Origin: Neobacillus niacini
GTDB taxonomy: Bacteria > Bacillota > Bacilli > Bacillales > Cytobacillaceae
Length of the DNA stretch: 64,000 bases
Direction of reading: 5' to 3'
NCBI RefSeq assembly: GCF_000759675.1
Contig: NZ_BAWM01000016.1
Span: 1-64,000 of the forward strand
The notes beneath the pieces were generated by a model that worked only from the letters and a program-made list of their open reading frames with translations, had not been told where the DNA came from and did not search any database. This document shows, piece by piece, positions 1-8,860 of the stretch. Position 1 is the stretch's first letter. Each line of letters begins with the position of its first letter. A program made the translations under genes and the position numbers.

Positions 1-80
1 GCGTTAATTGCGCAAGCACGGTTCTGGGAGGGGGGAGAACACAATCTACCGTAAGGTAGAGAGGTTCTCTTCTACTCGAC
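1..80 (+). mobile_element. 3' end of a group II intron (domains V-VI), truncated by window start
   Basis: The first bases include the 3' strand of a domain V hairpin ending CACGGTTC. A domain VI stem follows (GAGAAC near 36-41 pairing with GTTCTC near 63-68, inner stem ATCTACC/GGTAGAG around a GTAA loop), then CTACTCGAC at 72-80. CTACTCGAY is the usual 3' terminus of bacterial group II introns and carries the branch-point region. The 5' part, including any intron-encoded reverse transcriptase, would lie left of the window. The 3' splice junction is predicted after base 80. The assignment rests on motif recognition, without a covariance search. Confidence 0.75.
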
Positions 81-232
81 TAGTTTAATAATAGATAGCG
101 TTATTACTTATTCAAAATTTAATCTGCTTCCTTAGATGTTTTTAGAATTTAGTTTAATTTTTTCTCTTGACTTGAAATGCATTTCATAAATTAGATTGAA
201 AGTAAGCTAATTTCAACGAAGGGAGAAGAAAT

Positions 233-319
233 ATGAACAGAAAAATTAACCTTCAACAAGATGAACATGTACTATCTACCCTTACAGGGTTATTGGAAAT
301 CTTTGATGGAACACAATAA
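233..319 (+). CDS. Small ORF, 28 residues, unknown
   Basis: A short frame begins with ATG at 233, preceded by a good ribosome site (GGGAGAAGA, about 5 bases upstream), and ends with TAA at 317-319. The peptide starts MNRKINLQQDEHVL and is hydrophilic with a short leucine-rich tail; no family is recognised. It lies about 150 bases downstream of the group II intron end. It could be a genuine microprotein or the surviving N-terminus of a truncated gene. Support comes only from the ribosome site and the start. Confidence 0.35.
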   Translation: MNRKINLQQDEHVLSTLTGLLEIFDGTQ

Positions 320-735
320 TGATATTCTTTTGTTTTCTTGGTTACCTTAGTTAACAATGGTTAACCCATTGATATATCTAAATTGGGTATTTTTGCATAT
401 ACCGAAATGGTTTAATATGAAAATCCCTCCTGAGACGTATAAGCTTCAGGAGAGATTTCGTAGTGATAGTCCCACTGTCTTTAAAATTTTGATCATTATT
501 CTCTATGATTCTCTTCCGTAATCGCGGCCTATTCTGGAATATCATTTTTGTTATAATGTACTATAAAAACGGATTCAGTGAGCAAACTGAGTTAAGAAAT
601 GAATACATTCTGATAGTACAAAAAACCGGCAGGCGCCGGCTTTTTGCATCATGACGATCTCAGTTCTTTTGAGCATTCATTGCTTCCCATTCTTCTTTGC
701 TAGGACTATATACACCAGGAACTTTCAATTCAGCT
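320..735. other. Intergenic stretch with hairpin and a gene-end remnant
   Basis: No complete gene is visible. An interrupted inverted repeat (CTCCTGA/TCAGGAG) lies at about 426-453. On the minus strand, directly beyond the stop of the beta-helix gene and in another frame, about 26 codons read through 731-652 and end with TGA; they contain VPGVYSPSKEEWEAMNAQ. This looks like the C-terminal end of a lost or frameshifted gene, but the family was not recognised. Confidence 0.35.
620..645. terminator. Rho-independent terminator, bidirectional
   Basis: The stem GCCGGC-type CCGGC/GCCGG is flanked by A6 on the left and T5 on the right, so it could work in both directions. On the minus strand it lies about 90 bases past the stop of the beta-helix protein gene. 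Confidence 0.8.
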
Positions 736-2610
736 TTATTCTTCCGACCAATCGTTAATTAGAATTTGTGTGTCATGATTTAGTAGTCTCTTAGATTGCT
801 CAGACACAAATTTATCCAAAGCATTATTATTCAAGTGTGCTATGAAATCTTTCAAATGTTTAACAGCTTGCTCTTCTTGACCATTATTTTTGAATTGCTC
901 TGCCTGTTCTAATTTATTACTCAATTGTTTATAAAGTGGAGTTTCCACTTCACCTGTCTCCAGGTAATAGTCCAGCAAATCGCGTATCACTGTAATGCTT
1001 ACTGCTTGTCCACCATATGAGCCACGGTTTTGACTAATAGGAGATAACGGAGTACCCCAGAAGTCCTGACTCCCACTATTATTTATCAAAGTTCCGCTGC
1101 CAATTGCTGGAGAGTCTGCTTGCAACTTATAACCATCTAGAGTGCCGATTCCGTTATCGCCACTCCCCGGATTAACAAATAAAGGATCAGAGGTCATCAT
1201 ATTCTGATCAGGGATGACACTAGTTGTAGGAACATTATTTCCAAAGAACAAATTATGGTCGTAAGTCCAACTTGATTTTTTCGTATATCGGCCAGATCCT
1301 AAGTTATAGAAGATATTGTTGCGCAGGGCAACTTCTGTCGCTCCACCTTGCGAAACAAGCATATTAGTCTTCATTCCCTGTGCTACGTAAAATACGTTGT
1401 TATAAATTTGTACGTTGTGGACATTACTCCCCCCACAAATAGTAAATGTCTGATATTTATCATTTTGACTGATATTATAACGGAAAACTCCGTCGTAAAC
1501 TCCCCCCGTTTTTGCACTTCCATCAGCACATACAAGTAACGTACCACCATCATTATCGTGACTATAATTGTATTGGTAAATAATCCCACGTGAGCCATGA
1601 TCAAAATCAAAAGCATTTCCGTCTCTCGTTGAATATCCGCCCGACACTTCATTGTATTGATAGAGAGTATTATCACCATCCCAAGTCCACATTCCGACAT
1701 TATAACCGGCGGATGTTTTGTTAAAACCATCAACAACATTTTTTTCAACCAATGCCCCATCTGTCATATGAGGAACGATTCCATCGCCGCCAATGTCCGT
1801 AAGTTTGTTACCCCGAATGACAACATTAGTAAGGGGCGTCCAAGGTTTAGACTCGTTATTTCCATAGCCCAGCTGCTCACGGTATTTCCAATCATTCCAA
1901 GTGATGATTCCTGACCGTGATACCCGTTCCACTACATTGTTCTCAATCAAAATATCATCAAATGTCGTTCTGCGTTGAACTGACCCCTCGGGGATTGTAA
2001 CACTGACTTGAATCCCTGCACTTCCAGCAGCATCTTTTTTATCTTCACCGTTTACATCATGCACATACAAGTCGTGGATATAAATGTGGTGCAGTGTTGA
2101 AACCTTGCTCAAATCGTTAGCTCCGCCAGCCTCAAAGTTCTCAGCCGCAACATGAACACCTCGCCGGGGAGTTTTGGCAGGAACAGATGAATGGTTGGTA
2201 ACCTCTAGATACCCAATTTCCCAGTATTGTTGGTTGTATAAATAAACGGTACTCTCGACAGTACCCTCCCCTTGAATTAGAGGTTTCTCCCCATTTCCAT
2301 ACATTCCGATAGTGATCGGCCGATCTTCAGCTCCGGAACCTTTCGGGTGTAGTTGTCCAGACCATTTTCCACCCGCTTTAAATAAAATCTTGTCTCCTGG
2401 TAAAAATTTTGTACCGTTAACTTTGTCTAATGATTTCCAAGCTGATTGAGAACTTTCACCATTGTTATCATCGTCTCCATTAACACTATCAATATAATAA
2501 GTTGTACTGTCTGCTGACAGAGTGTTTGCCCCAGCAGGTTGGGCTTGTTCTATAAGAAATAGCGGCACCACAAGCCAAATTATTAAACAATTAATTAGGA
2601 ATCGTTTCAA
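736..2610 (-). CDS. Secreted right-handed beta-helix (pectate-lyase-like) protein with FIMAH-like C-terminal domain
   Basis: The predicted product has about 624 residues. It starts with a signal peptide (KRFLINC then a hydrophobic run, cut near QPAGA), so it is probably exported. The middle, roughly residues 40-500, has the spaced N-rich rungs of a parallel beta-helix, as in pectate-lyase-like and PL9-type proteins; the opening YYIDSVNGDDDNNG is typical. The last ~85 residues are a helical region resembling the FIMAH domain of Firmicute secreted enzymes. The TTG start at 2610 is preferred because GAGGTG sits six bases before it; the in-frame GTG at 2619 overlaps that ribosome site. A polysaccharide-lyase role on uronate polymers fits the uronate genes further right but is inferred. 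Catalytic residues were not identified. Confidence 0.8.
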   Translation of the reverse strand: MKRFLINCLIIWLVVPLFLIEQAQPAGANTLSADSTTYYIDSVNGDDDNNGESSQSAWKSLDKVNGTKFLPGDKILFKAGGKWSGQLHPKGSGAEDRPITIGMYGNGEKPLIQGEGTVESTVYLYNQQYWEIGYLEVTNHSSVPAKTPRRGVHVAAENFEAGGANDLSKVSTLHHIYIHDLYVHDVNGEDKKDAAGSAGIQVSVTIPEGSVQRRTTFDDILIENNVVERVSRSGIITWNDWKYREQLGYGNNESKPWTPLTNVVIRGNKLTDIGGDGIVPHMTDGALVEKNVVDGFNKTSAGYNVGMWTWDGDNTLYQYNEVSGGYSTRDGNAFDFDHGSRGIIYQYNYSHDNDGGTLLVCADGSAKTGGVYDGVFRYNISQNDKYQTFTICGGSNVHNVQIYNNVFYVAQGMKTNMLVSQGGATEVALRNNIFYNLGSGRYTKKSSWTYDHNLFFGNNVPTTSVIPDQNMMTSDPLFVNPGSGDNGIGTLDGYKLQADSPAIGSGTLINNSGSQDFWGTPLSPISQNRGSYGGQAVSITVIRDLLDYYLETGEVETPLYKQLSNKLEQAEQFKNNGQEEQAVKHLKDFIAHLNNNALDKFVSEQSKRLLNHDTQILINDWSEE

Positions 2611-3486
2611 GTCGTTCACCTCATATATATAATTAGTACTTTCATTTGCAAAAGGCTGTTGGTTTTACAGCCGATTTCTCTTTTTCCAATTCCACTAAGA
2701 ATAATTGAAATTACTCACATCTTCTTTTCTATTACTACCTTACTTCTGTAATTGTGTAGAACATGTCATGGAAACTTTTTATTAAGAGGTAATGTTGATA
2801 TGACCAGTTAATGCCTGAAGTGAGAATCTATTAAGCTCTTCATCCCCAGGTTGTAATTTATTTCCATACAAAGCATGTCTTATAAGATTAATAATTTTCC
2901 ACCTAGATTTCATTTTTGTACTTAGTACAATTTACACATCGGCTGCCTGTTTGTGATGACATTGAGATTGTTCGAATTCACCATTTAAGTTTACATTTTA
3001 CGGAGTGCGGCGTACGTTAAACGGTAATAATTCCTTACTGTTCACCTCCTTTATAAAAAGCACCATCTTATTTTAAAAATTGTAACTGTATTCATTACTT
3101 GTCAAAAATAGAAACCACTCATTAAAAAAATAATGTACTAATCGAAAGAATAAATTATCCTTAGACTCATATTGGTTTAAAACATCGCTTGGATTAATAT
3201 TTCTTTCAGAAAATTCCTTTAAAAGATTTATCATTAGTTTACTATACAGCTTGTATTAAATTAATAGAGTTTCTTGCTCATTATTAGTACAATATTGCTC
3301 TCAATATCCATTCTATATTTGTAACATAATTATTTGATCATATAGAATCATTCACATGGTATTCTTTTAATTCCTCCTATTTACCTATTCTACTTTTTCA
3401 CAAATAAAGCTCCATTATCGACGTGTTATAATGAAATTGCTCAATGGAATATAGTTGGTTAAATGGGAACATTTAGAGGTGATAGA
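2611..3486. other. Long intergenic region between divergent genes; two weak minus-strand ORFs
   Basis: This AT-rich spacer separates the beta-helix gene from the divergent AraC gene and should hold both promoters, although no clear pair could be picked. Two minus-strand frames are open. One spans 2913-2782 (43 codons, starting MKSRWKIINLIRHALYG). The other spans 3234-3073 (53 codons, starting MINLLKEFSERN). Neither has a convincing ribosome site. They read like gene fragments rather than functional genes, so the spacer may be a decayed locus. Confidence 0.35.
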
Positions 3487-4419
3487 GTGATTGAAGAAAG
3501 ATTTTTTTACAAAACGTATACCCATTCTTCGAGTGAAATTGCAAAAAAACTCTGGTTTTTTGTACATTCTGTTGGTTGGTTTGTATGCGAACCAACGTAT
3601 GATGTACAAAGGGATAGATTATTTGATTTTCAATTAAAGTATGTGGTAAGTGGAAAGGGGAAGATTGAATGGCACGGCCGGACTTTTAACGTAGGCCCTG
3701 GCGATATTTTCTTTCTGGATTTAAATCAGCCACATCGCTATTATGCTGACCCTAACGATCCGTTTGAGGTTTTCTGGGTTCACTTCGGCGGTTCACAGGT
3801 GGAGGATTACTTTCATTTACTTGACGGCAATAATACACCTGTCTATCAAGTTCATAATCCGGAGGAAACTCAGGAATTATTTTATCAACTTTTTGAAATG
3901 TTTAATTTACGGCAAGTTGGCCATGAGGCCAAGGCTTCCGCTGTTATTACACATATACTAACAAATATGATAGTGATGAGAATGAAGGGCGGTTCGTCTC
4001 AACCTTCTCTTGAAACACCTGCATATCCGGATTCAATCCAACAAGTGATTTATTATATGGAAAACCATTTTATTGAGCCTTTAAAGCTTGAAGAAATTGC
4101 GAATGAAATAATGTTAAGCCCTTACCATTTTTCCCGCTTGTTCAAACGGACGACGGGTTATTCGGTGATGGAGTACCTTCAAAAATTTCGTATTAAGCAG
4201 GCAAAATATCTTTTAACAAAAACGGAGAATTCCATCAGCGAAATTGCTGAAAAAACTGGATTCTCGGATCAAAGTTATTTTGGAAAGCTTTTCAAACGCT
4301 TTGAAAAACAAACACCGAAGGAATACAGGTTAGCCCATAAAGCGATTACATACCACCCCGAACATATCCCAGCAAAAACTGACAGTAATGCATTTGCACA
4401 ATCCAAGGATCTTTACTAG
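3487..4419 (+). CDS. AraC-family transcriptional regulator with cupin-like sensor domain
   Basis: The product has about 310 residues. The N-terminal half has the AraC-type cupin ligand-binding pattern (GKGKIEWHGRTFNVGPGD, then FFLDLNQPHRYY). The C-terminal ~100 residues hold two helix-turn-helix motifs: LEEIANEIMLSPYHFSRLFK and ISEIAEKTGFSDQSYFGKLF. The GTG at 3487 is chosen because AGAGGTGAT lies just upstream; an ATG at 3463 lacks a site. Sugar-responsive regulators of this architecture usually activate adjacent carbohydrate genes, and the divergent neighbour is the secreted beta-helix protein, so that gene is the most likely target. The ligand is unknown. Confidence 0.9.
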   Translation: MIEERFFYKTYTHSSSEIAKKLWFFVHSVGWFVCEPTYDVQRDRLFDFQLKYVVSGKGKIEWHGRTFNVGPGDIFFLDLNQPHRYYADPNDPFEVFWVHFGGSQVEDYFHLLDGNNTPVYQVHNPEETQELFYQLFEMFNLRQVGHEAKASAVITHILTNMIVMRMKGGSSQPSLETPAYPDSIQQVIYYMENHFIEPLKLEEIANEIMLSPYHFSRLFKRTTGYSVMEYLQKFRIKQAKYLLTKTENSISEIAEKTGFSDQSYFGKLFKRFEKQTPKEYRLAHKAITYHPEHIPAKTDSNAFAQSKDLY

Positions 4420-4651
4420 AAATTGTAATGTCTACTTTGGAGAGTTGTATTTAACCAATAAAAGAATATATGTAGTAAGCAATAGACTAATAAATGTGGA
4501 AGAATCATCTTTCTGGTTTGAAGGAGAAATGAGGGATATTGAACACTCTACACTCATTGTAGGAGAACACAGGATTGCGGTAAGATGGGCATACAATGGA
4601 AACCTCCTTTACTTTATAAAAGCTTTTCAGAAATTGAATGTAAATGCGTAG
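4388..4651 (+). pseudogene. GRAM/bacterial PH-like domain fragment
   Basis: An open frame overlaps the end of the AraC gene and continues to 4651. The translated segment contains GELYLTNKRIYVVSNR and later AVRWAYNGNLLYFIKAF, the pattern of a GRAM or bacterial PH domain (LYLTNKR followed by an F-rich beta strand). There is no start codon with a ribosome site outside the AraC gene, and the domain alone would be unusually short. It is therefore best read as a 5'-truncated relic. Confidence 0.4.
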
Positions 4652-4706
4652 GTTTCCTTGACATCAAGTATATGTGGGAGATATGTGATGACAAATATTA
4701 ACGATA

Positions 4707-4853
4707 TTGCAAGTATTTGAGTTAACACCATTACCAATCCTTGTAAGTCTTTTAATGCTTGTTTGGTTTATTATGTTAGTGGTTCCATGTGTACTTCTTT
4801 TTAAACAGAGGAGAGTTGCTCTTATGAAAGAAAATCGTTTTCCTATATCTTAA
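4707..4853 (+). CDS. Possible small membrane protein, 48 residues
   Basis: A TTG-started frame encodes a peptide with one hydrophobic segment (PILVSLLMLVWFIMLVVP), then a basic tail (FKQRRVALMKENRF). Just upstream, GGGAGATATGTG precedes an ATG at 4689 whose frame stops after ten codons. The intact gene may therefore have been broken by a one-base frameshift. It is followed by a strong terminator at 4880. No family is recognised. Confidence 0.3.
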   Translation: MQVFELTPLPILVSLLMLVWFIMLVVPCVLLFKQRRVALMKENRFPIS

Positions 4854-4879
4854 GGCAATGTCTAGTTTTTATAAAAAGA

Positions 4880-4926
4880 ACCTTGGGTAATAAGAAATAA
4901 AATTACCCAAGGTTCCATTTTTTTAA
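4880..4926 (+). terminator. Rho-independent terminator
   Basis: A 14-bp stem (GAACCTTGGGTAAT pairing with ATTACCCAAGGTTC) has a ten-base loop and is followed by a T-run. It closes the small-ORF region before dctS. Confidence 0.85.
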
Positions 4927-5070
4927 AACTGAGTAGTAAAAATAAGATAAAATAAATGCTATGGGTTCTATTATTCTCCATTTAGACTTTCCTTAAGATA
5001 TCTGAAACCGGTTACAAATTTAGGTGTGGGGTTCGAGGGAAAGAAAGCGGTTTTTTACGGAGGTTTTTTT

Positions 5071-6672
5071 GTGCAAACTCAACGTTTTAAATTTAAATTA
5101 AGTACGATTATCACCTTCTTCGTTTGTTTAGTTGTCCTTGTATCATTAATGATTACAGACTTATTAATAAGTAACACAGTCAGTGAAAATATTAGAAAAC
5201 ATCAGGAAGAGAAAGCGAGTATGGTTTCGAGGTCGATTGCAACCTCTCATGTAATTATCGAAGCATTGGAGGACGAACGTAAGACAAACGAGATTCAGGA
5301 TTATACGATGGATATTCAATCTGCCACCGACATGTTGTTTATTGTCGTCATGGATATGAACGGGATACGGAAGTCGCACCCTAATCCAGACCAAATTGGA
5401 AAACACTTTGTGGGTGGGGATGAAAAGGAAGCGCTTAAGGGAAAAGAGTATGTATCAAGCTCCCGTGGGACATTAGGTGAATCTTTAAGAGCCTTTACAC
5501 CCATCTACAATATGACCGGGGACCAGATTGGTGTCGTTGCTGTCGGCATTTCGCTAGAAAGTGTAGAAGCAGCACTAGGCAAAAGCCATAGAGGTATTCT
5601 AACTGTTACAGTATTAGGTTTACTTGTTGGTATCATTGGTGCTGTCTTATTAGCGAGGTATATTAAAAGAATCCTATTTGGACTTGAACCCTTTGCGATT
5701 GCCAAGATTTTTGTGGAACGTAGTACCATGCTTCAGTCTGTACATGAGGGGATCATTGCAGTTGATAATGAACAAACCATTACGCTGGTTAATCGATCAG
5801 CAAGGCAGATTTTTCAAAAAGCTGGGCTTTCCGAGGATCCGGTTGGGATGAAAATTAATGATTATTTGTCATCAACTAGACTAGACCAAGTTTTGGAAAA
5901 AGGAAAACCTGAGCTGGATGAAGAACAAACTATTAACGGTATTTCCATCCTTGTCAATCGAGTTCCGCTTTTTGTAAATGGCGAGGTGGTGGGTGCGATT
6001 TCAACCTTTAGGGACAAGACCGAAATTAATCAATTGGCAGAGCAATTAACAGGGGTGAAAACCTATGCGGAAGCACTCCGTGCCCAGTCCCATGAGTTTA
6101 TGAATCGCCTGCATGTGATCCTTGGGATGGTTCAAATGAAATATTACGATGACCTAACTGATTACATCCGAGCATTAGTGGGTCACCAAAATCAAGAGCT
6201 CGGAAACATCGCTCAACATATTAAAGACCCTGCACTGGCTGGATTTCTTATGGGGAAATTAAGCTATGCCAGGGAAGAAAATGTGGAGTTAATGATTGAG
6301 GTAAATACTGTGATTCCTGAGCCGGCGAACCCTAAGATTACCCATGAGTTAATCACCATTCTTGGGAATTTAATAGATAATGCCATTGAAGCCATGGCTA
6401 ATTCTAGCGATAAAACACTAGATGTTACACTGCAATATTCGGAAAACTTTTTAACAATTGAGGTTTTGGATTCAGGACCCGGAATTCCTGATGAGATTCA
6501 AAGGAACGTACTTGAAAAAGGATATTCCACAAAAGGGGAAAATCGTGGATATGGCCTTTATCTCGTTACAAAAAGCATTGAAAACTTAGGTGGAGAATGG
6601 ACCATTGATTCTAAATTATTGTTAGGAACGGAGATTCATATACAAATTCCTTATGAAGTAAAAGGGGGGTAA
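5071..6672 (+). CDS. dctS: Sensor histidine kinase of the DctS/DcuS/CitA family
   Basis: This is a membrane kinase of about 533 residues, probably sensing C4-dicarboxylates outside the cell. A first membrane segment lies near residues 10-32, an extracytoplasmic PDC/sCache domain at roughly 35-170, a second membrane segment at 172-195, and a cytoplasmic PAS domain at ~210-310. A SpoB-like phosphoacceptor helix carries AQSHEFMNRLH, and the HATPase domain shows NLIDNAIEA and DSGPGIP. The GTG at 5071 has GGAGG seven bases upstream; the longer frame from 5026 does not. It is followed one base later by the response regulator. The specific ligand (malate, succinate, fumarate or citrate) is inferred from the nearby carrier gene. 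Confidence 0.88.
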   Translation: MQTQRFKFKLSTIITFFVCLVVLVSLMITDLLISNTVSENIRKHQEEKASMVSRSIATSHVIIEALEDERKTNEIQDYTMDIQSATDMLFIVVMDMNGIRKSHPNPDQIGKHFVGGDEKEALKGKEYVSSSRGTLGESLRAFTPIYNMTGDQIGVVAVGISLESVEAALGKSHRGILTVTVLGLLVGIIGAVLLARYIKRILFGLEPFAIAKIFVERSTMLQSVHEGIIAVDNEQTITLVNRSARQIFQKAGLSEDPVGMKINDYLSSTRLDQVLEKGKPELDEEQTINGISILVNRVPLFVNGEVVGAISTFRDKTEINQLAEQLTGVKTYAEALRAQSHEFMNRLHVILGMVQMKYYDDLTDYIRALVGHQNQELGNIAQHIKDPALAGFLMGKLSYAREENVELMIEVNTVIPEPANPKITHELITILGNLIDNAIEAMANSSDKTLDVTLQYSENFLTIEVLDSGPGIPDEIQRNVLEKGYSTKGENRGYGLYLVTKSIENLGGEWTIDSKLLLGTEIHIQIPYEVKGG

Positions 6673-6673
6673 C

Positions 6674-7390
6674 ATGATTAAGGTTCTGATAGTCGAAGAT
6701 GACCCGATGGTAGCCGAATTTAATAAACGTTATCTTAAAGAAGTCAAAGGATTTAGTTTGTCTGGCATTGTCCATAACGTAAAGGATGCTAGGGAGTTTC
6801 TTGAAAGGGAACAGGTTAACCTCATTTTACTTGATGTCTATATGCCAGGAAAGAATGGTCTCAAACTGCTTCATTTTATTAGAGAACAAAATATAGCAGT
6901 CGATGTTATTCTCATTACAGCCGCTGCAGACACGGAAAAAATACAAACAGCCCTACGGCTTGGAGCAGTTGATTATTTGATTAAACCTTTTGAGTTTGAA
7001 AGGTTTAACCAGGCTTTGGTGCAATATAAAGAAAAATATGCTTTTTTTGAAAAAAAACAAGTTTTTAACCAGGAAGATTTAGATGATCGGATTCTTCATG
7101 GTGATCAGAGAACATCGTCAGAGGAAGTAATAAATGCATTGCCTAAAGGTTTGACCAATAGCACCTTGCAGAATATCATACAGGTGATTATTGCAAAAGA
7201 AGGCGGGCTTTTTTCAACCGATGATATCGCTGAGAGTACATATATATCTAGAGTGTCAGTCCGAAAATACTTGAAATACCTAACCCATCTCGGAGTACTT
7301 GAAGAGTCATTAACTTATGGGATTGGCAGGCCCGTTTACTATTACACGTTAAAAAAGGACAGGCTAAGTCAAGTGTCGATGTATCTTTGA
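6674..7390 (+). CDS. dctR: Response regulator of the DctR/CitT/MalR family
   Basis: The 238-residue protein has a CheY-like receiver domain with the phosphorylated aspartate in LLDVYMPG and an invariant lysine in DYLIKPF. A C-terminal winged-helix part includes DDIAESTYISRVSVRKYLKY. The start ATG is one base after the dctS stop, so the pair is co-translated. By family knowledge the phosphorylated form activates a dicarboxylate carrier gene; the obvious target is the DctA-type carrier about 1.5 kb downstream on the other strand. A terminator follows immediately. Confidence 0.9.
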   Translation: MIKVLIVEDDPMVAEFNKRYLKEVKGFSLSGIVHNVKDAREFLEREQVNLILLDVYMPGKNGLKLLHFIREQNIAVDVILITAAADTEKIQTALRLGAVDYLIKPFEFERFNQALVQYKEKYAFFEKKQVFNQEDLDDRILHGDQRTSSEEVINALPKGLTNSTLQNIIQVIIAKEGGLFSTDDIAESTYISRVSVRKYLKYLTHLGVLEESLTYGIGRPVYYYTLKKDRLSQVSMYL

Positions 7391-7417
7391 AAAAGTGGCG
7401 ATTGCCACTTTTTTTAG
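7388..7417. terminator. Terminator between dctR and chrA
   Basis: The stem AAAGTGGC/GCCACTTT around GATT is followed by T7 on the plus strand and preceded by A5. It can therefore serve dctR and, on the other strand, the chromate-transporter genes ending at 7431. Confidence 0.85.
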
Positions 7418-7430
7418 TTAAATAGATTTT

Positions 7431-7973
7431 TCAAGAATAGAGGGCTATCCCCACCAATCCAGAAAGTGCAATAACATAGACTGGATTCCAACGGAGTTTA
7501 AATAAGGCAAATAAGGATAGGCCAAAGATGATGACTAAGCTAATAGAACGGAACGATATATCTAATGTAATCAGATTATTGGCTAGTGCAAATTTAATGG
7601 CAGCATAGATAATTAAACTAGTGACTAAAGGCTTTAAACCATAAAACATTCTTTCAACCACAGGATTATGGTGCAGTTTAATAAAAAAGGCTGCAACCGT
7701 GATAACTAAAATTAGGGAGGGAAGTAAAATAGCCATGGCCGATACAACTGCCCCGCTAATGCCTGCGGCAGAATATCCTATTAGAATGGCACTATTGGCC
7801 GCGACGGGTCCTGGAGACATTCCAGCAATCGCAATCATATTCGTCATGTGTTCTGCAGACATCCATCCGTATTCCGTTACAGCCTTTTCAATTATGGGCA
7901 ACATCGCGTAGCCCCCTCCAAAGGAGACAAAGCCCATTAAAAAAAATGTCTGAAAAAGTTCCCACAATATCAT
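7431..7973 (-). CDS. chrA: Short-chain chromate transporter subunit (CHR domain)
   Basis: This 180-residue membrane protein carries one CHR domain. The motif FVSFGGGYAMLPIIEKAV near the N-terminus and GMSPGPVAANSAILIGY are characteristic, followed by further membrane segments. Short-chain ChrA proteins work as pairs of antiparallel subunits, and the second subunit is encoded immediately upstream (18 bases away), so the two form one operon. The ATG at 7973 is chosen for its upstream GGGGGTGTG; the longer frame has no separate site. The assigned role is chromate efflux, although many family members have other or unknown anion substrates. Confidence 0.88.
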   Translation of the reverse strand: MILWELFQTFFLMGFVSFGGGYAMLPIIEKAVTEYGWMSAEHMTNMIAIAGMSPGPVAANSAILIGYSAAGISGAVVSAMAILLPSLILVITVAAFFIKLHHNPVVERMFYGLKPLVTSLIIYAAIKFALANNLITLDISFRSISLVIIFGLSLFALFKLRWNPVYVIALSGLVGIALYS

Positions 7974-7991
7974 TTGGCACACCCCCTAATT

Positions 7992-8621
7992 CTAAATACC
8001 AGCACCCATGTAATAATCAGGGTCAATGGTTGGATCTACTTCCTTATCTTTCTTCAAGTCAATTTGATAGCCTAATTTTGTCTTAATAGATGTTACAACT
8101 AATCCTGTAATTGCCCCGAGCAGGATGGCAACAATCGGATGGATGAAAAATAGTACAGGTACTCCAACAACCATAATGAAAAATGTAGTCTTGTCAAAAA
8201 TGGCTGTTTTTGCAATTTTAATTCCCGCAAACACAATAATTGCTACAATGGTGGCTCTTATTGATATAAAAGCAGCTTCTAACTTTGGATTATCTTGAAC
8301 ATAATAATAGGAAGCTCCTAAAGCAAGAACAATTAAAAAGGTAGGCAGCGAAACACCAATCATAGCAGCTAGAGCTCCGCGTATCCCGCCAATTCTTTGG
8401 CCAATAAATGTAGCTGAATTCACCGCAACAGCTCCTGGAACCGTTTGAGATAATGCTATCACATCGGTAATATCATCATTTGTTAACCATTTTCGCTTTT
8501 CTACTATTTCTTTTATGATTAAAGGGATCATCGCAAAACCCCCGCCAAACGTTACAGGACTAATCTTAAAAAACGACCAAAAAATTTGAAACAATAATCT
8601 ATTATGCGCCTTCACCTTCAT
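7992..8621 (-). CDS. chrA: Short-chain chromate transporter subunit (CHR domain), first gene of the pair
   Basis: About 209 residues with the CHR signature FFKISPVTFGGGFAMIPLII and then LSQTVPGAVAVNSATFIG, plus a string of hydrophobic segments. It pairs with the next gene as the usual two-gene form of a split transporter. The start at 8621 follows GAAGGA; an upstream frame to 8669 lacks a site. The C-terminus carries a short charged tail (KKDKEVDPTIDPDYY). The pair interrupts what is often a contiguous dctS-dctR-carrier arrangement in bacilli. Confidence 0.88.
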   Translation of the reverse strand: MKVKAHNRLLFQIFWSFFKISPVTFGGGFAMIPLIIKEIVEKRKWLTNDDITDVIALSQTVPGAVAVNSATFIGQRIGGIRGALAAMIGVSLPTFLIVLALGASYYYVQDNPKLEAAFISIRATIVAIIVFAGIKIAKTAIFDKTTFFIMVVGVPVLFFIHPIVAILLGAITGLVVTSIKTKLGYQIDLKKDKEVDPTIDPDYYMGAGI

Positions 8622-8756
8622 AAAAATCCTTCTTTCCACAAGATCAAAAGAAAGCAAGCTCTCCATCAACCTATGAATCTAACATCATATATAAAGGTAC
8701 CAAAAGAGAGAGAATGGGTAAATAGCAACAATTGTAAATTATAATAATTATAGTTT

Positions 8757-8806
8757 GGTGACAGGCACCACTCGTGGACACTGTCCGCCTGAGGTGGACA
8801 GTGTAT
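8757..8806 (+). repeat. Dispersed palindromic repeat, copy 1
   Basis: The element has two adjacent inverted repeats: GGTGACAGGCACC, then CACTGTCC/GGACAGTG around GCCTGAGGT. A second copy lies at 39967-40013 in the opposite orientation. It sits between chrA and the dctA terminator, outside coding sequence. Elements like this occur repeatedly in intergenic DNA of bacilli; their function is unknown. Confidence 0.75.
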
Positions 8807-8823
8807 GATGGAGGAGAGGAATG

Positions 8824-8858
8824 AAAAAATGTGAGCCGGAGGGGCTCACATTTTTTAG
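8824..8858. terminator. Terminator after dctA
   Basis: The stem AAAATGTGAGCC/GGCTCACATTTT around a short GGAG-type loop is flanked by A and T runs on both sides. It lies just past the stop of the minus-strand dicarboxylate carrier gene. Confidence 0.9.
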
Positions 8859-8860
8859 GT

